Of a stretch of 60,247 nucleotides of DNA, positions 44,301 to 51,746 are shown in pieces; position 1 is the stretch's first letter, and the number at the start of each line of letters is the position of its first letter. Origin of the DNA: Catellatospora bangladeshensis (lineage in GTDB: Bacteria; Actinomycetota; Actinomycetes; Mycobacteriales; Micromonosporaceae); the NCBI RefSeq assembly GCF_016862575.1, contig NZ_BONF01000049.1:1-60247 (forward strand), in the 5' to 3' direction. The translations under genes were made by a program, and so were the position numbers. The notes under the pieces were generated by a model. It ran no database searches and was not told the DNA's origin. It saw only the letters and a program-made list of their open reading frames with translations.

Positions 44301-44509
44301 GGACCGACGCCGTGCTCGGCGAGCAGACCGGCCAGGGACGAAGCGCGCTGGTCGAGTTCGCGGTAGGTGTGGCTGCCGCCGTCCCAGGCGACCGCGACCG
44401 CGTCCGGAGTCCGGCGGGCCTGCGCCTCGATCAGACGGTGCACCAGGTGCTCGGTCATGCCGACCTGCCTCTCCATACTGGGCGTGAGGGCCGCGACATC
44501 CGGGTTCAC
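41333..44509 (-). CDS. NRPS protein: adenylation - thiolation - condensation (A-T-C)
   Basis: This 1058-aa protein has an A domain (~20-520), T (~535-610) and C (~630-1058). Motifs are A3 FTSGSTGKPKLVAV, A4 region MAFDAALEEILPG, A5 DYGPTETSI, A7 YRTGDRA, A8 GRSDRQVKIRGQRVELGQ, A10 PLNGKVS, T TIGGDSLRGM and C HHAVFDA (both His present). A hand-aligned pocket reads D-A-E-S-F-G-D-I-S, unknown to me, but like the 16248 protein it carries F-x-G-G in the middle. With no C before A it looks like a loading module. Its GTG start overlaps the amidinotransferase stop by 4 bp, so a guanidino amino acid is a reasonable substrate guess. Its C domain would pass the unit to the free A/T pair. Confidence 0.9.
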   Translation of the reverse strand: MNPDVAALTPSMERQVGMTEHLVHRLIEAQARRTPDAVAVAWDGGSHTYRELDQRASSLAGLLAEHGVGPERLVGVSMEPSPLLLVSMLAIWKAGGAYVPIDSSLPRDVAEGMLTDAGVTLLIANGPVAVDLAGVRTIDLAGLDLSGHPAVAPSAETVPANLAYCVFTSGSTGKPKLVAVNHASFANHGLALREQLSLGPQDRVLQSTAMAFDAALEEILPGWLAGGAVVMPASRKFTSQELTDLIERLAVTMVSLPSAYWHLWVDDLTTGTVHLPPTLRTVFIGGDKILVDKLEAWYRVPGADRINWVSDYGPTETSISVALHHPARDGVGSSDGSGYALVSLGRPFARAALYILDEDLRPVPEGDSGDLWVGGPPVTRGYYGAPAMTADRFRPDPQGPPGARMYRTGDRAAQAADGTISFLGRSDRQVKIRGQRVELGQVESALHQLDGVKDAVAIVVDDPPRGSFLVAYVEAGPDVSEGEVRAGLAGRLPDAMLPKTIVLLEKIPRSPLNGKVSRAALPPVARTRPASAEAPAMTVLERAVAMVVADVLDAPVTDRHEDFFTIGGDSLRGMQVLSRVTEVTGVALTFEQLRAAPHVAGLAALVTEQRGGGATGRAIVPTSSRGEWQPASRGQQALWFLDQVLRGEPVYSIPVCYRIRGPFDVARLDAALTAIVARHEALRTVLVRQGGTVSQHVRPAGPVRTEVVRADGFADAAGRAQEAARAPFVLSEGPLLRSAAFQVGGEEWLWLLNVHHAVFDAWSLAVFWRELTVLYQGGSLPDVTVQFADYVLWQQRWLQEAEAARQRSYWQARLADAPAPLRLGTARAEGARVGTDGFAAQLPPGFLDTAAVDRVAQGCRSTPFAVLLAALFLTLRRTTGADDLVVGVPVACRNRPGSENIVGYLVNTVAVRTRLASGMTFREVVAGTDVATAEALTNQELPFADAVEGAARSARPGENPVFQAMFAFQSTPLDGLDGIAGLDIAEHFVHPGTAQAALRWTARQEPGGLVGEIEYAADRFDRASAAHWQAELAATLDAALNDPDLPIDKICGRGEGML

Positions 44510-45594
44510 AGGTAGGAGCGCAGCTCACCGCGGCGGCGGACGTCGACCGTCGCGCAGTGGAACGAGCCGCCGAAGCTGTTGAAGTTGCGGAACGGGCAGG
44601 GGATCGGGGTGATGCCCCAGCTCTCGGCCAGCCGCATCATCGGCTCGTCCTGCGCCTCGACGACCATGCGCTGCTCGTCGATCATCAGCACGTTCATGTT
44701 GATCCACTTGCTGGTCATGTAGAGCGGGTGGCCGTCGGGGATGACCGGCGCGGGTGCGGCCCGCACCTCCCAGTCCTTGAACAGGTCGGGCACCTGCGGC
44801 ACGCGCTCCGCCTGGATCAGCAGCTTGCCGGGGGCCAGCGGCATCAGGCTCGCGTCGATGTGCATCGGGTGGTCGTCGTTCAGCACCACCTCGTGGACGC
44901 GGTACTCGTCGCCGAGATGGCGGCGCAGCCACTCGATGCCCATGCCGTTCGTGACGTGACTGCGCTGGCCGAAGATGTCGCGTCCACACCGGACGAAGTC
45001 GGCGGCGTCGAAGGTCGGCTCGAACTCGGTGATGACCGAGCGGAACGGCTCGCCGTCCGGCTGATCGATCCAGTCCGCGTGGTACAGCTCGTCGGACAGC
45101 TCGGGCTTGGGTGGCGAGGTCCAGCGGGCGCCCTGCCGGAAGTACTCCTTGAGCAGCGGCCGGTACGCCGAGGCCGAGTGGTGCCGGGAGCGCCAGGCCA
45201 TCGGCGCCTCGATGACGTCGTTGCCGACGACGAGCAGCAGGTCGCGCGGCATCGCGTCGTACAGCCCCGTGCTCTGCCAGCCGGGGCCGCCGAAGGAGGC
45301 GGCGTGATCGCGTGGTTCGGGGCGGCGCACCGTGACGCCCTCGCGCTCGAGGATGTCCACGAACTGGTCCAGCTCGTCACGCGCGGCGGCCACCTGGTCG
45401 GCCGGGAACGGCTGCCCGGCCCGCTGCTGGAACACCTCGCGCTGCGCGGCCGACAGCGGCGCACCGACGGCGACATGCCACGGCGGGAAGTGGGCGTTGT
45501 CGACGATGCCGACGATCACTTCCTCGAGCGGATCCCATTCGTTGAAACAGGAAACCGGGCATCGCACCTCGGTAGCGACATCGGAATCACGCAT
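44506..45594 (-). CDS. L-arginine amidinotransferase (AGAT/CyrA family)
   Basis: This 362-aa enzyme would move the amidino group from arginine to an amine, giving a guanidino compound and ornithine. The catalytic triad of the glycine amidinotransferase family is visible: Asp196 in TFDAADFVR, His245 in HPMHIDASL, and Cys347 in GGSFHCATVDVRRRG. The spacing between them matches human AGAT. Met244 before the His is as in AGAT, so a small amine such as glycine is compatible. The ATG at 45594 was chosen because the family N-terminus begins there and GGGGGA lies upstream. It opens the minus-strand unit amidinotransferase - NRPS A-T-C - A domain - SDR and overlaps the NRPS gene by 4 bp. Confidence 0.92.
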   Translation of the reverse strand: MRDSDVATEVRCPVSCFNEWDPLEEVIVGIVDNAHFPPWHVAVGAPLSAAQREVFQQRAGQPFPADQVAAARDELDQFVDILEREGVTVRRPEPRDHAASFGGPGWQSTGLYDAMPRDLLLVVGNDVIEAPMAWRSRHHSASAYRPLLKEYFRQGARWTSPPKPELSDELYHADWIDQPDGEPFRSVITEFEPTFDAADFVRCGRDIFGQRSHVTNGMGIEWLRRHLGDEYRVHEVVLNDDHPMHIDASLMPLAPGKLLIQAERVPQVPDLFKDWEVRAAPAPVIPDGHPLYMTSKWINMNVLMIDEQRMVVEAQDEPMMRLAESWGITPIPCPFRNFNSFGGSFHCATVDVRRRGELRSYL

Positions 45595-45923
45595 GGTTTC
45601 GGTCCCCCCATTGGCTCGAGTGTCACGTGCAGGCTCACCGTCGCGCAGGCGCACGGCTCCGCCGCGCTCCGCTGCGCGTGGCCACGGGGACAACCTACAT
45701 CGTGATCACCCGGAGATCGAGACTCATCGGACACCGGAATCATCGACTACTCTCAGTGAAACAATGAAACATCCACACTCGGCGGTGCCCGTGCGGCCGC
45801 GTAGGATGTCGCTTCCGTTGCGGCGTTCTCGCAGGTCACGCCGGGTGTTCCGAACGCCGCCGCCGCTTGGCTATACAGTGGGCGCGGCTTCGACCGCGTG
45901 CTGCCGGGTGAGGATTGGAATTC
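45595..45923. promoter_or_regulatory. Divergent intergenic region between amidinotransferase and caspase-like genes
   Basis: This 329-bp gap separates two divergent genes and should hold promoters for both. The middle part (about 45700-45780) is clearly more AT-rich than its surroundings, with AATCATCGACTACT and GTGAAACAATGAAACAT. I see no convincing paired -35/-10 boxes, operator or hidden gene. Confidence 0.4.
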
Positions 45924-47747
45924 ATGTCAGACGTTCCCGCGCCTTCCGACGTCCTCGACGCGTATCAGGGTCTGCCGATCCGGCTGGATGCATCCACATT
46001 GGATCTGTCGGGCGATCTGATCGCATGTGGAGACGAGGCGCTGTTCGAGACCGTTCGGCAGCTGGGTGACGACCTCGGCCGCCCCGTGGCGCGCGTCAGC
46101 ACCGCGGACGGCCGGCTGCCGGACGGATCCGAACCCTCCTCGGTGCTGCTTTTCGCGTTGCGCCACGGATTCTCCGCGGAGCTGGCCCGCAGGTGGGTGG
46201 ACTCGTCGCTGCGGTCGGGGATCCCACTCGGGCTCGTGCTCGTCGACGACGTCGCTGACGCGCGGTTCCAGGCGTCGAAGCTCCGGCTCGCGCACACGCG
46301 CATCCTGCCCGGTGATGACGGCGTCATCGACTCGATCGGCGGATTCTGCGGGAAGTCCGACGACCTCGCCGCCGCCCGCCCCGAGCGGCTGAGCTCGGTC
46401 CTGGCCTCGCCCTGGCGGATGCTCGGCATCGTCGGCCACTCCGACCTGGGCCACATGGGCCTGGGCTCGCACCTCATCTGCGGCGCCACCGGCCCGGAGC
46501 AGTCCGCCGGACGGCCGCTGGCCGACGGCTGCGATCCGGACCGGGGCGTCTGCCGGTGTATGACGCAGTACCTGCGCACCGCCGTCCCGGCGGCGTCGCT
46601 GCGGGCCGCCGTCGTCGCCCTGATGGGCTGCATGACGTTCGACGCCGCGACGAACGAGTTCTCGTCCACCAACAGCCTGTGCGCGAGCGCGCTGCGCGGC
46701 CGGCCCGTCGCGGTTATCGCAATGCTCGGCGACCTCGATCCCCGCTTCGACGCCGTCGGGCAGTGCGCGCGTTCGCTGGCCGAGGGCCTCAGTCTCGGCG
46801 CCGCGGTCCAGCGTCTCAACCGCGGCCACCAGATACCGACCGGGTACGGCTTCGCGCTGGTCGGTGATCCGGCGCTGCGATTCGCGCCCGGCGCACCGGC
46901 GGCGGCCGAGGTCACGCCGGCCGGCGCCGCCGACTGCGGCGACCTCGCCGCGCCGCTGCTCGACAGGTGCCGGGAGGCGCTCGGCCACGGCAGGCGAGCC
47001 GACCGCATCCGGCGGGTGCTGCTCAAAGTAAGCGACAGGTCGCTGAACGACGAGCTCGAGGACGCGCTGGAAGCGCTCGACCGCGCCCGCGAGCAGGTCG
47101 ACGACGCCGCCTGGAGCGCCGTCGAGCTGCTCCACGAGAACGTCGACCACCGGATCTGGCAGGATCCCGGCCGCCTCATGACGCGATTGGACAAGGCGAT
47201 CGGGCGCTGGGACGAGGCCTTCGCCGCGGCGGCGGCCCTCGTCCCGGGAAACGACATGTACCTGGCCCTGCACGCATTCCACCGGCTGGACAGCCACGGC
47301 CTTGAGGGCTCGTGCCCGCGCTGCGGGTCGGAGCTGGGCGTCTTCCGGTACACCGATCCCGAACTGGCGCACTGGCAGCGGATCGCCGCCAAGTGCTGGC
47401 AGTGCGGCCCGATCCGCGAGGCGGCGCAGTCCGGTCCGGATCTGTCGATCGCGGTAAGCGGCACGTACGAGCCGGGGGCTTCGATGCGGCCGCGGCTGAC
47501 CGCGCGTGCCGCGCCCGAGTGGCAGGACCGCGCTGGCCACCTGGTGGTCGTGCTCCACGATCGCCTGACCGAGGAGGTCCTGTCCACGTTCCAGGCCGAG
47601 TGCACCCTCGCCGAGCTGCCTGACATCGTGCTGGAGACGGCCGCGAAAGGCCGCAGCGACCTGCAGATCGTGTGGGCGGTGTGGGTGAGCGGGATGACGG
47701 TTTCATTCACCGCGACCAGGGTGCCGGTCACCCGGACGATTTACTGA
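45924..47747 (+). CDS. Caspase-fold (C25/CHAT-like) putative peptidase with zinc ribbon
   Basis: This 607-aa protein matches no common cluster enzyme. Residues ~165-320 look like a clan CD (caspase/gingipain-like) fold: a hydrophobic strand then His in LGIVGHSDLGHMG (His172/His177), a later strand then Cys236 in VALMGCMTFD, and the ending GYGFALVGDPALRF, which recalls the ALxGDPxL close of C25-type domains. A helical section (~350-440) follows, then a four-Cys zinc ribbon (Cys464, Cys467, Cys491, Cys494) and a C-terminal beta-rich domain ending in VTRTIY. There is no signal peptide. ATG 45924 has GTGAGGA upstream. A proteolytic or self-processing role is inferred; the substrate is unknown. 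It may belong to the cluster or be its right-hand neighbour. Confidence 0.65.
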   Translation: MSDVPAPSDVLDAYQGLPIRLDASTLDLSGDLIACGDEALFETVRQLGDDLGRPVARVSTADGRLPDGSEPSSVLLFALRHGFSAELARRWVDSSLRSGIPLGLVLVDDVADARFQASKLRLAHTRILPGDDGVIDSIGGFCGKSDDLAAARPERLSSVLASPWRMLGIVGHSDLGHMGLGSHLICGATGPEQSAGRPLADGCDPDRGVCRCMTQYLRTAVPAASLRAAVVALMGCMTFDAATNEFSSTNSLCASALRGRPVAVIAMLGDLDPRFDAVGQCARSLAEGLSLGAAVQRLNRGHQIPTGYGFALVGDPALRFAPGAPAAAEVTPAGAADCGDLAAPLLDRCREALGHGRRADRIRRVLLKVSDRSLNDELEDALEALDRAREQVDDAAWSAVELLHENVDHRIWQDPGRLMTRLDKAIGRWDEAFAAAAALVPGNDMYLALHAFHRLDSHGLEGSCPRCGSELGVFRYTDPELAHWQRIAAKCWQCGPIREAAQSGPDLSIAVSGTYEPGASMRPRLTARAAPEWQDRAGHLVVVLHDRLTEEVLSTFQAECTLAELPDIVLETAAKGRSDLQIVWAVWVSGMTVSFTATRVPVTRTIY

Positions 47748-47799
47748 GCCGAATGGAGCGTCGGTTGCGCCCCGCGTCCGGTCCGCATACGGTTCACGT

Positions 47800-48444
47800 G
47801 TGATCCACACGTACCCTCCGCTGAATCTCGAGGTGCGCACGCCACGGCTGACGCTGGCCGCGGCCACGGATGAGCTGCTGGAGCGCCTGGTGCCGATCGT
47901 CCGCGCCGGTGTCGCCGATGTCGCGCCGTGGCCGTTCGACGATCCGATGTCGCTTTACGCGGACAGTCCCGACCGCGAGTGGCGGTGGCTGCGGGCCATC
48001 TGGGCGGGGCGTGCCCGGGTGGAGGAGAGCTTCTGGCGGCTGTACTTCGTCGTGCTGCTGGACGGTGAGCCGATCGGCATGCAGGACCTGCGCGGCGTCG
48101 ACTTCAAGCGGTTCGGGACGGTCTCCACGTTCTCGTGGCTGGCGCCGGGCCGGCGGGGGAGCGGGATCGGCCGGGAGATGCGCGCGGCCGTGCTGCACCT
48201 GGCCTTCGCCGGGCTGAACGCACGGGAGGCCGAAAGCGACGCGTTCACCGACAACCACGCTTCCAACAAGGTGTCGCAGGCGCTGGGTTACGTGCGGAAC
48301 GGCACCACCTGGGACACCCGCCGCGGCGAGGTCGCGCAGATCCAGCGCTGGGTGCTGACCCGGGACGCCTGGGAGCAGGTCCGGCGGGACGACATCGAGT
48401 TGACCGGCGTCAAGGAGTGCCTCCCGGCGCTGGGCCTGGGCTGA
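47800..48444 (+). CDS. GNAT family N-acetyltransferase (RimJ/RimL-like)
   Basis: This 214-aa protein has a GNAT fold with VRTPRLTLAAA at the N-terminus, DGEPIGMQDLRGVDF, and the acetyl-CoA loop in WLAPGRRGSGIGREMRAAV. NHASNKVSQALGYVRNG is the typical RimJ/RimL C-terminal part. GTG 47800 gives the expected N-terminus. The last 35 bp overlap the convergent mftF gene. It probably acetylates a protein N-terminus or small amine; nothing ties it to the cluster. Confidence 0.8.
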   Translation: MIHTYPPLNLEVRTPRLTLAAATDELLERLVPIVRAGVADVAPWPFDDPMSLYADSPDREWRWLRAIWAGRARVEESFWRLYFVVLLDGEPIGMQDLRGVDFKRFGTVSTFSWLAPGRRGSGIGREMRAAVLHLAFAGLNAREAESDAFTDNHASNKVSQALGYVRNGTTWDTRRGEVAQIQRWVLTRDAWEQVRRDDIELTGVKECLPALGLG

Positions 48445-49870
48445 CCGCCCGAGTCCGCCGGCTGCCGCGGCGGCCGGTGGACGGCTTGCGCAGTTGCGGT
48501 AGCAGGGACGCCGCCGACCGCCCCTGGATGGCCGACAGCCACACCCCGGTGCCGTAGGCGACGTCGTCGAGGCGGTGGCCGAGCCAGTAGCGGGGCAGGT
48601 CCAGCTCGACCCGGCTGTTCGCGTACTCCAGCAGGACGTCGGCCACCGCCGCGACCGCGGCCGCGCGGCGCACCCGCCGGGAGAAGAGGCAGCCGACGGC
48701 GGTGACCGGCCACCAGTGCCGGGTGATGAGGCCGCCCGTCTGCAGCAGGGTGCCGACCACGCCGCCGGCGGTGAGCCGCACGCCGAGCCCGGCCGAGCCC
48801 TCGACGTCGAGCTTGCGGGAGATCCGCGCCGCCGTCACCGCGCAGATCGCCGCCGCCGCGGGCACCGACCAGCGCCGCTGGGCGAGCACGGCGACCGCCA
48901 GCGCGGCGCTCCACGGCGCCATGATCGCCGGGGCGACCGATCGGGGATGCCGTACGGCCAGCGGATGCGCCCCGGTGCCGTACTGCACCTTGCGCACGAA
49001 CCAGTCGCCGAACCGGGCGCGGTGTTCGTGCGCCGCGGCCACCGACGGCTCGAACCGCACGCGCCAGCCCGCGGCGACCGCCCGCCACCCGAAGTCGACG
49101 TCCTCGCCGACGCGCATGCTCTCGTCGAACCCGTCGCCGATCGCGCTGACCCGCCCGACTAGGCAGGCGGTGGAGACCCAGGAGACGTACGAGCCGGGCT
49201 GCACCGATGCGGGCCGCGCGCCCAGGTCCAGCGAGCCGCGGGTGTTCTCGTACCGCCCGATCCACGTCTCCGAGGTCGCCGTCCGCAGGCCCGTGATACG
49301 GGGGACCGCCACCGCCGCCCGCGGATCGTGGAAGTGCTTGAGCAGCGTCGGCACCGTGTCCTCGGCGAGCACGATGTCGGAGTCCACGAACGCGACGAAC
49401 GGCGTGCGCACCAGCCGCAGGCCGGCGTTGCGGGCCCCGGCCGGGCCGAGGTTGCGCGGCAGGGCGACCAGCCGCGCGCCGTGCCGCTCGGCGACCGCCG
49501 CGATCGCGGCCGGGCCGGTGGACGCGTCGTCCACGACGATGACCTCGCTGCCCGGCCCGATGCTGGTCAGCAGCCGGTCGAGCTGGCGCGGCCGGTCGTG
49601 CACCGGGATGACGTAGGTGCAGCGCGGGTCGGGGTGTGGCGGGATCTCGTCGACGGCGGGGTGCGCAATCGACAGTTCGAGCAGCCGGTCGGCGAGCGCG
49701 GCGCTCGCGGCGTCGCGCACCCGCAGCGTACGGCCCTCGAACAGCCGCCGGGCCCGCGGCGTCAGGCGTACCAGGCGGGTGGTGGGCGCCCCGCCGAGCA
49801 GGGCGCGGCCGCCGTCGACGAGGCGGGTCCGGGCGTCGAGGACGACGGCGAATCCCACGGGCAGCGTCAT
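48410..49870 (-). CDS. mftF: Mycofactocin glycosyltransferase MftF
   Basis: This 486-aa GT2-family protein would add glucose units to premycofactocin to make the oligoglycosylated cofactor. It has a short N-terminal domain, then the GT-A core with YVIPVHDRPRQLDRLL, VIVVDDASTGP, and the metal-binding FVAFVDSDIVL. GFDESMRVGEDVDFGWR is the acceptor/catalytic ED region, and the C-terminal third has hydrophobic segments. Length and architecture match MftF. Its ATG overlaps the mftE stop by 4 bp, and it ends the operon, overlapping the GNAT gene by 35 bp. Confidence 0.9.
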   Translation of the reverse strand: MTLPVGFAVVLDARTRLVDGGRALLGGAPTTRLVRLTPRARRLFEGRTLRVRDAASAALADRLLELSIAHPAVDEIPPHPDPRCTYVIPVHDRPRQLDRLLTSIGPGSEVIVVDDASTGPAAIAAVAERHGARLVALPRNLGPAGARNAGLRLVRTPFVAFVDSDIVLAEDTVPTLLKHFHDPRAAVAVPRITGLRTATSETWIGRYENTRGSLDLGARPASVQPGSYVSWVSTACLVGRVSAIGDGFDESMRVGEDVDFGWRAVAAGWRVRFEPSVAAAHEHRARFGDWFVRKVQYGTGAHPLAVRHPRSVAPAIMAPWSAALAVAVLAQRRWSVPAAAAICAVTAARISRKLDVEGSAGLGVRLTAGGVVGTLLQTGGLITRHWWPVTAVGCLFSRRVRRAAAVAAVADVLLEYANSRVELDLPRYWLGHRLDDVAYGTGVWLSAIQGRSAASLLPQLRKPSTGRRGSRRTRAVSPGPAPGGTP

Positions 49871-50565
49871 ACGAGACGTCCACGATGATCGGCCGTGAAC
49901 GCCGTGACCCGGCGGACCGTGTCGTCGACCAGCGCGTCGAGCAGGGCCCGGCCCTCCTGCTCCCCGGCCCCGGCGGGGTCGCCGAGCACGCCGTTCGGGG
50001 CGACGGACCGGACCCCGCTCCGCACCAGCTTCGGCATCAGCGCGGCGAGCGGGCGGGTGTCACCGGCGGCCGCCTCCGCGAGGCGGACCTCGTCAGGGGC
50101 CAGGTGCAGCATCACCGAGGTCTCGGACCGGCCCGCGTGCGCGTCGCCGGGGAGCACACAGGCAGTCCACGCCGCGTGATGGCCCTCCGCCCGCAGCATC
50201 GCGACTGCTTCGTCGAGGGTACGGGTGTTGCCGCCGTGCCCGTTGACGAAGACCACCCGCCCCGCCCACAGCGCCAGCGAGCGCATCGTCTCGACGAGCA
50301 CCAGCCGCAGCGCCTCGTGCCCGATGGAGATCGTGCCCGGGAAGCCCGCGTGCTCGCCGCTGTTGCCGAAGCCGATCGCGGGCGCGACCAGGGCCTGCCC
50401 CGGCAGGCGGGCCGCGACCCGGTCGGCGACGGCGCGGGCGATGACGGTGTCGGTGGTGAGGGGCAGGTGCGGTCCGTGCTGCTCGGTGGACCCCACCGGC
50501 ACCAGCACGAGCGCACCGGCCGCGGGCACCTCGGGCCACACGGCCCGGTCGAGCCGGGTGCTCAT
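49867..50565 (-). CDS. mftE: Creatininase-family mycofactocin peptidase MftE
   Basis: This 232-aa metal-dependent amidohydrolase would cleave the modified MftA peptide to release the C-terminal Val-Tyr-derived AHDP. It shows LVPVGSTEQHGPHLPLTTD, GEHAGFPGTISI and VFVNGHGGNT, with the metal-binding Glu, His and Asp residues of the creatininase family. The ATG at 50565 overlaps the mftD stop by 4 bp; a longer open frame upstream lies inside mftD and is not coding. Confidence 0.92.
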   Translation of the reverse strand: MSTRLDRAVWPEVPAAGALVLVPVGSTEQHGPHLPLTTDTVIARAVADRVAARLPGQALVAPAIGFGNSGEHAGFPGTISIGHEALRLVLVETMRSLALWAGRVVFVNGHGGNTRTLDEAVAMLRAEGHHAAWTACVLPGDAHAGRSETSVMLHLAPDEVRLAEAAAGDTRPLAALMPKLVRSGVRSVAPNGVLGDPAGAGEQEGRALLDALVDDTVRRVTAFTADHRGRLV

Positions 50566-51746
50566 CGCGCCGCGGCCCCCGCCGTACGCGTGAAGCCGTC
50601 GGGGATCACCAGATCGTCGGGACCCAGCTCGCCGGCCGAAGCGTGGCCCAGGCCCAGGACCGCCGAGTCGAGGCCGCCGCGCATGATGTCGAGGACGTTC
50701 GCGACACCGGCCTGGCCGTTCGCGGCCAGGCCCCACAGGTGGGCGCGGCCGATGAGCACGGCGTGCGCGCCGAGCGCCAGGGCCTTGGCCACGTCGCCGC
50801 CGCGCCGGATCCCGCCGTCGAGCAGCACCTCGATCTGGTCGCCGACGGCCTCGGCGATCGGCGGGAGCAGCCGGATCGTCGCCGGGGTGGTGTCGAGGTT
50901 GTTGCCGCCGTGGTTGGAGACGGACAGCGCGGTGACGCCCGCGTCGACCGCGCGCCGGGCGTCGTCGACCCGGCCGACGCCCTTGAGCAGGAACGGCCCG
51001 CCCCACTCCTTCGCGAGCCAGCCGATGTCCGCCCAGCTCGGCGGGGGCGTCTGCATCCATTCGCCGTACGCGCCGAAGAAGGTCGGGACGCCGCCGCCGG
51101 GCTGCCGCATGTTCGGGGTGGTCAGGTCGGGCAGGCGGCCCGCGCGCACGAACCGCCACAGCCAGCGCGGGTGCGGCAGCACGTCAGGGGCCATCCGCAG
51201 CATGGTCCTGAGGCCGATCCGGTCCGGGATCGTGGGGCTGCCCCAGTCGCGGCCGTGCGAGAACGACCAGTCGAGCGTCAGGATGAGCGCCTTGCACCCG
51301 GCGGTCCGGGCTCGCTCCATACGCTGCACGATCGTGTCGCGGTCGCCGCTCCAGTAGAGCTGGAACGCGGTGTTCGGATTGGCCGCGACCACCTCCTCCA
51401 CCGTCCTGGAGGCGAACGAGCTCAAGCCCATGATCACATTGTGGCCGGCGGCGGCGCGGGCCACCGCCACCTCGGCGTCGGGGTGCACGGCCTGCACGCC
51501 CGTCGGCGAGATCAGGACCGGCATCGCCGTCGGCATCCCGAGCACCGTCGTGCTCAGGTCGCGGACGGCGTGGTGGCCGGCCACCCGGGGGGCGAAGCCC
51601 AGCTCGGCGAACGCGCCGACGTTGTCCGCGACGGTGGCGCCGCGCTCGGATCCGGCCAGCAGCGCGCCGTAGACCGCGTACGGGAGGCGCTTCTTCGCCC
51701 GGCGCTGCGCCTCGGCGACCGTCTCGAACCAGGGGTTGCCGAACAT
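50562..51746 (-). CDS. mftD: Premycofactocin synthase MftD (FMN-dependent dehydrogenase)
   Basis: This 394-aa protein belongs to the lactate dehydrogenase/glycolate oxidase FMN family. It would oxidatively deaminate AHDP to form the redox-active premycofactocin. Visible are MPVLISPTGVQAVHPD, AFQLYWSGDRD, LILTLDWSFSHGRDW, the catalytic-type VSNHGGNNLD and VLLDGGIRRGGDV, which close the FMN site. The ATG start overlaps the mftC TGA by one base. A longer frame upstream covers the end of mftC and is ignored. Confidence 0.93.
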   Translation of the reverse strand: MFGNPWFETVAEAQRRAKKRLPYAVYGALLAGSERGATVADNVGAFAELGFAPRVAGHHAVRDLSTTVLGMPTAMPVLISPTGVQAVHPDAEVAVARAAAGHNVIMGLSSFASRTVEEVVAANPNTAFQLYWSGDRDTIVQRMERARTAGCKALILTLDWSFSHGRDWGSPTIPDRIGLRTMLRMAPDVLPHPRWLWRFVRAGRLPDLTTPNMRQPGGGVPTFFGAYGEWMQTPPPSWADIGWLAKEWGGPFLLKGVGRVDDARRAVDAGVTALSVSNHGGNNLDTTPATIRLLPPIAEAVGDQIEVLLDGGIRRGGDVAKALALGAHAVLIGRAHLWGLAANGQAGVANVLDIMRGGLDSAVLGLGHASAGELGPDDLVIPDGFTRTAGAAAR

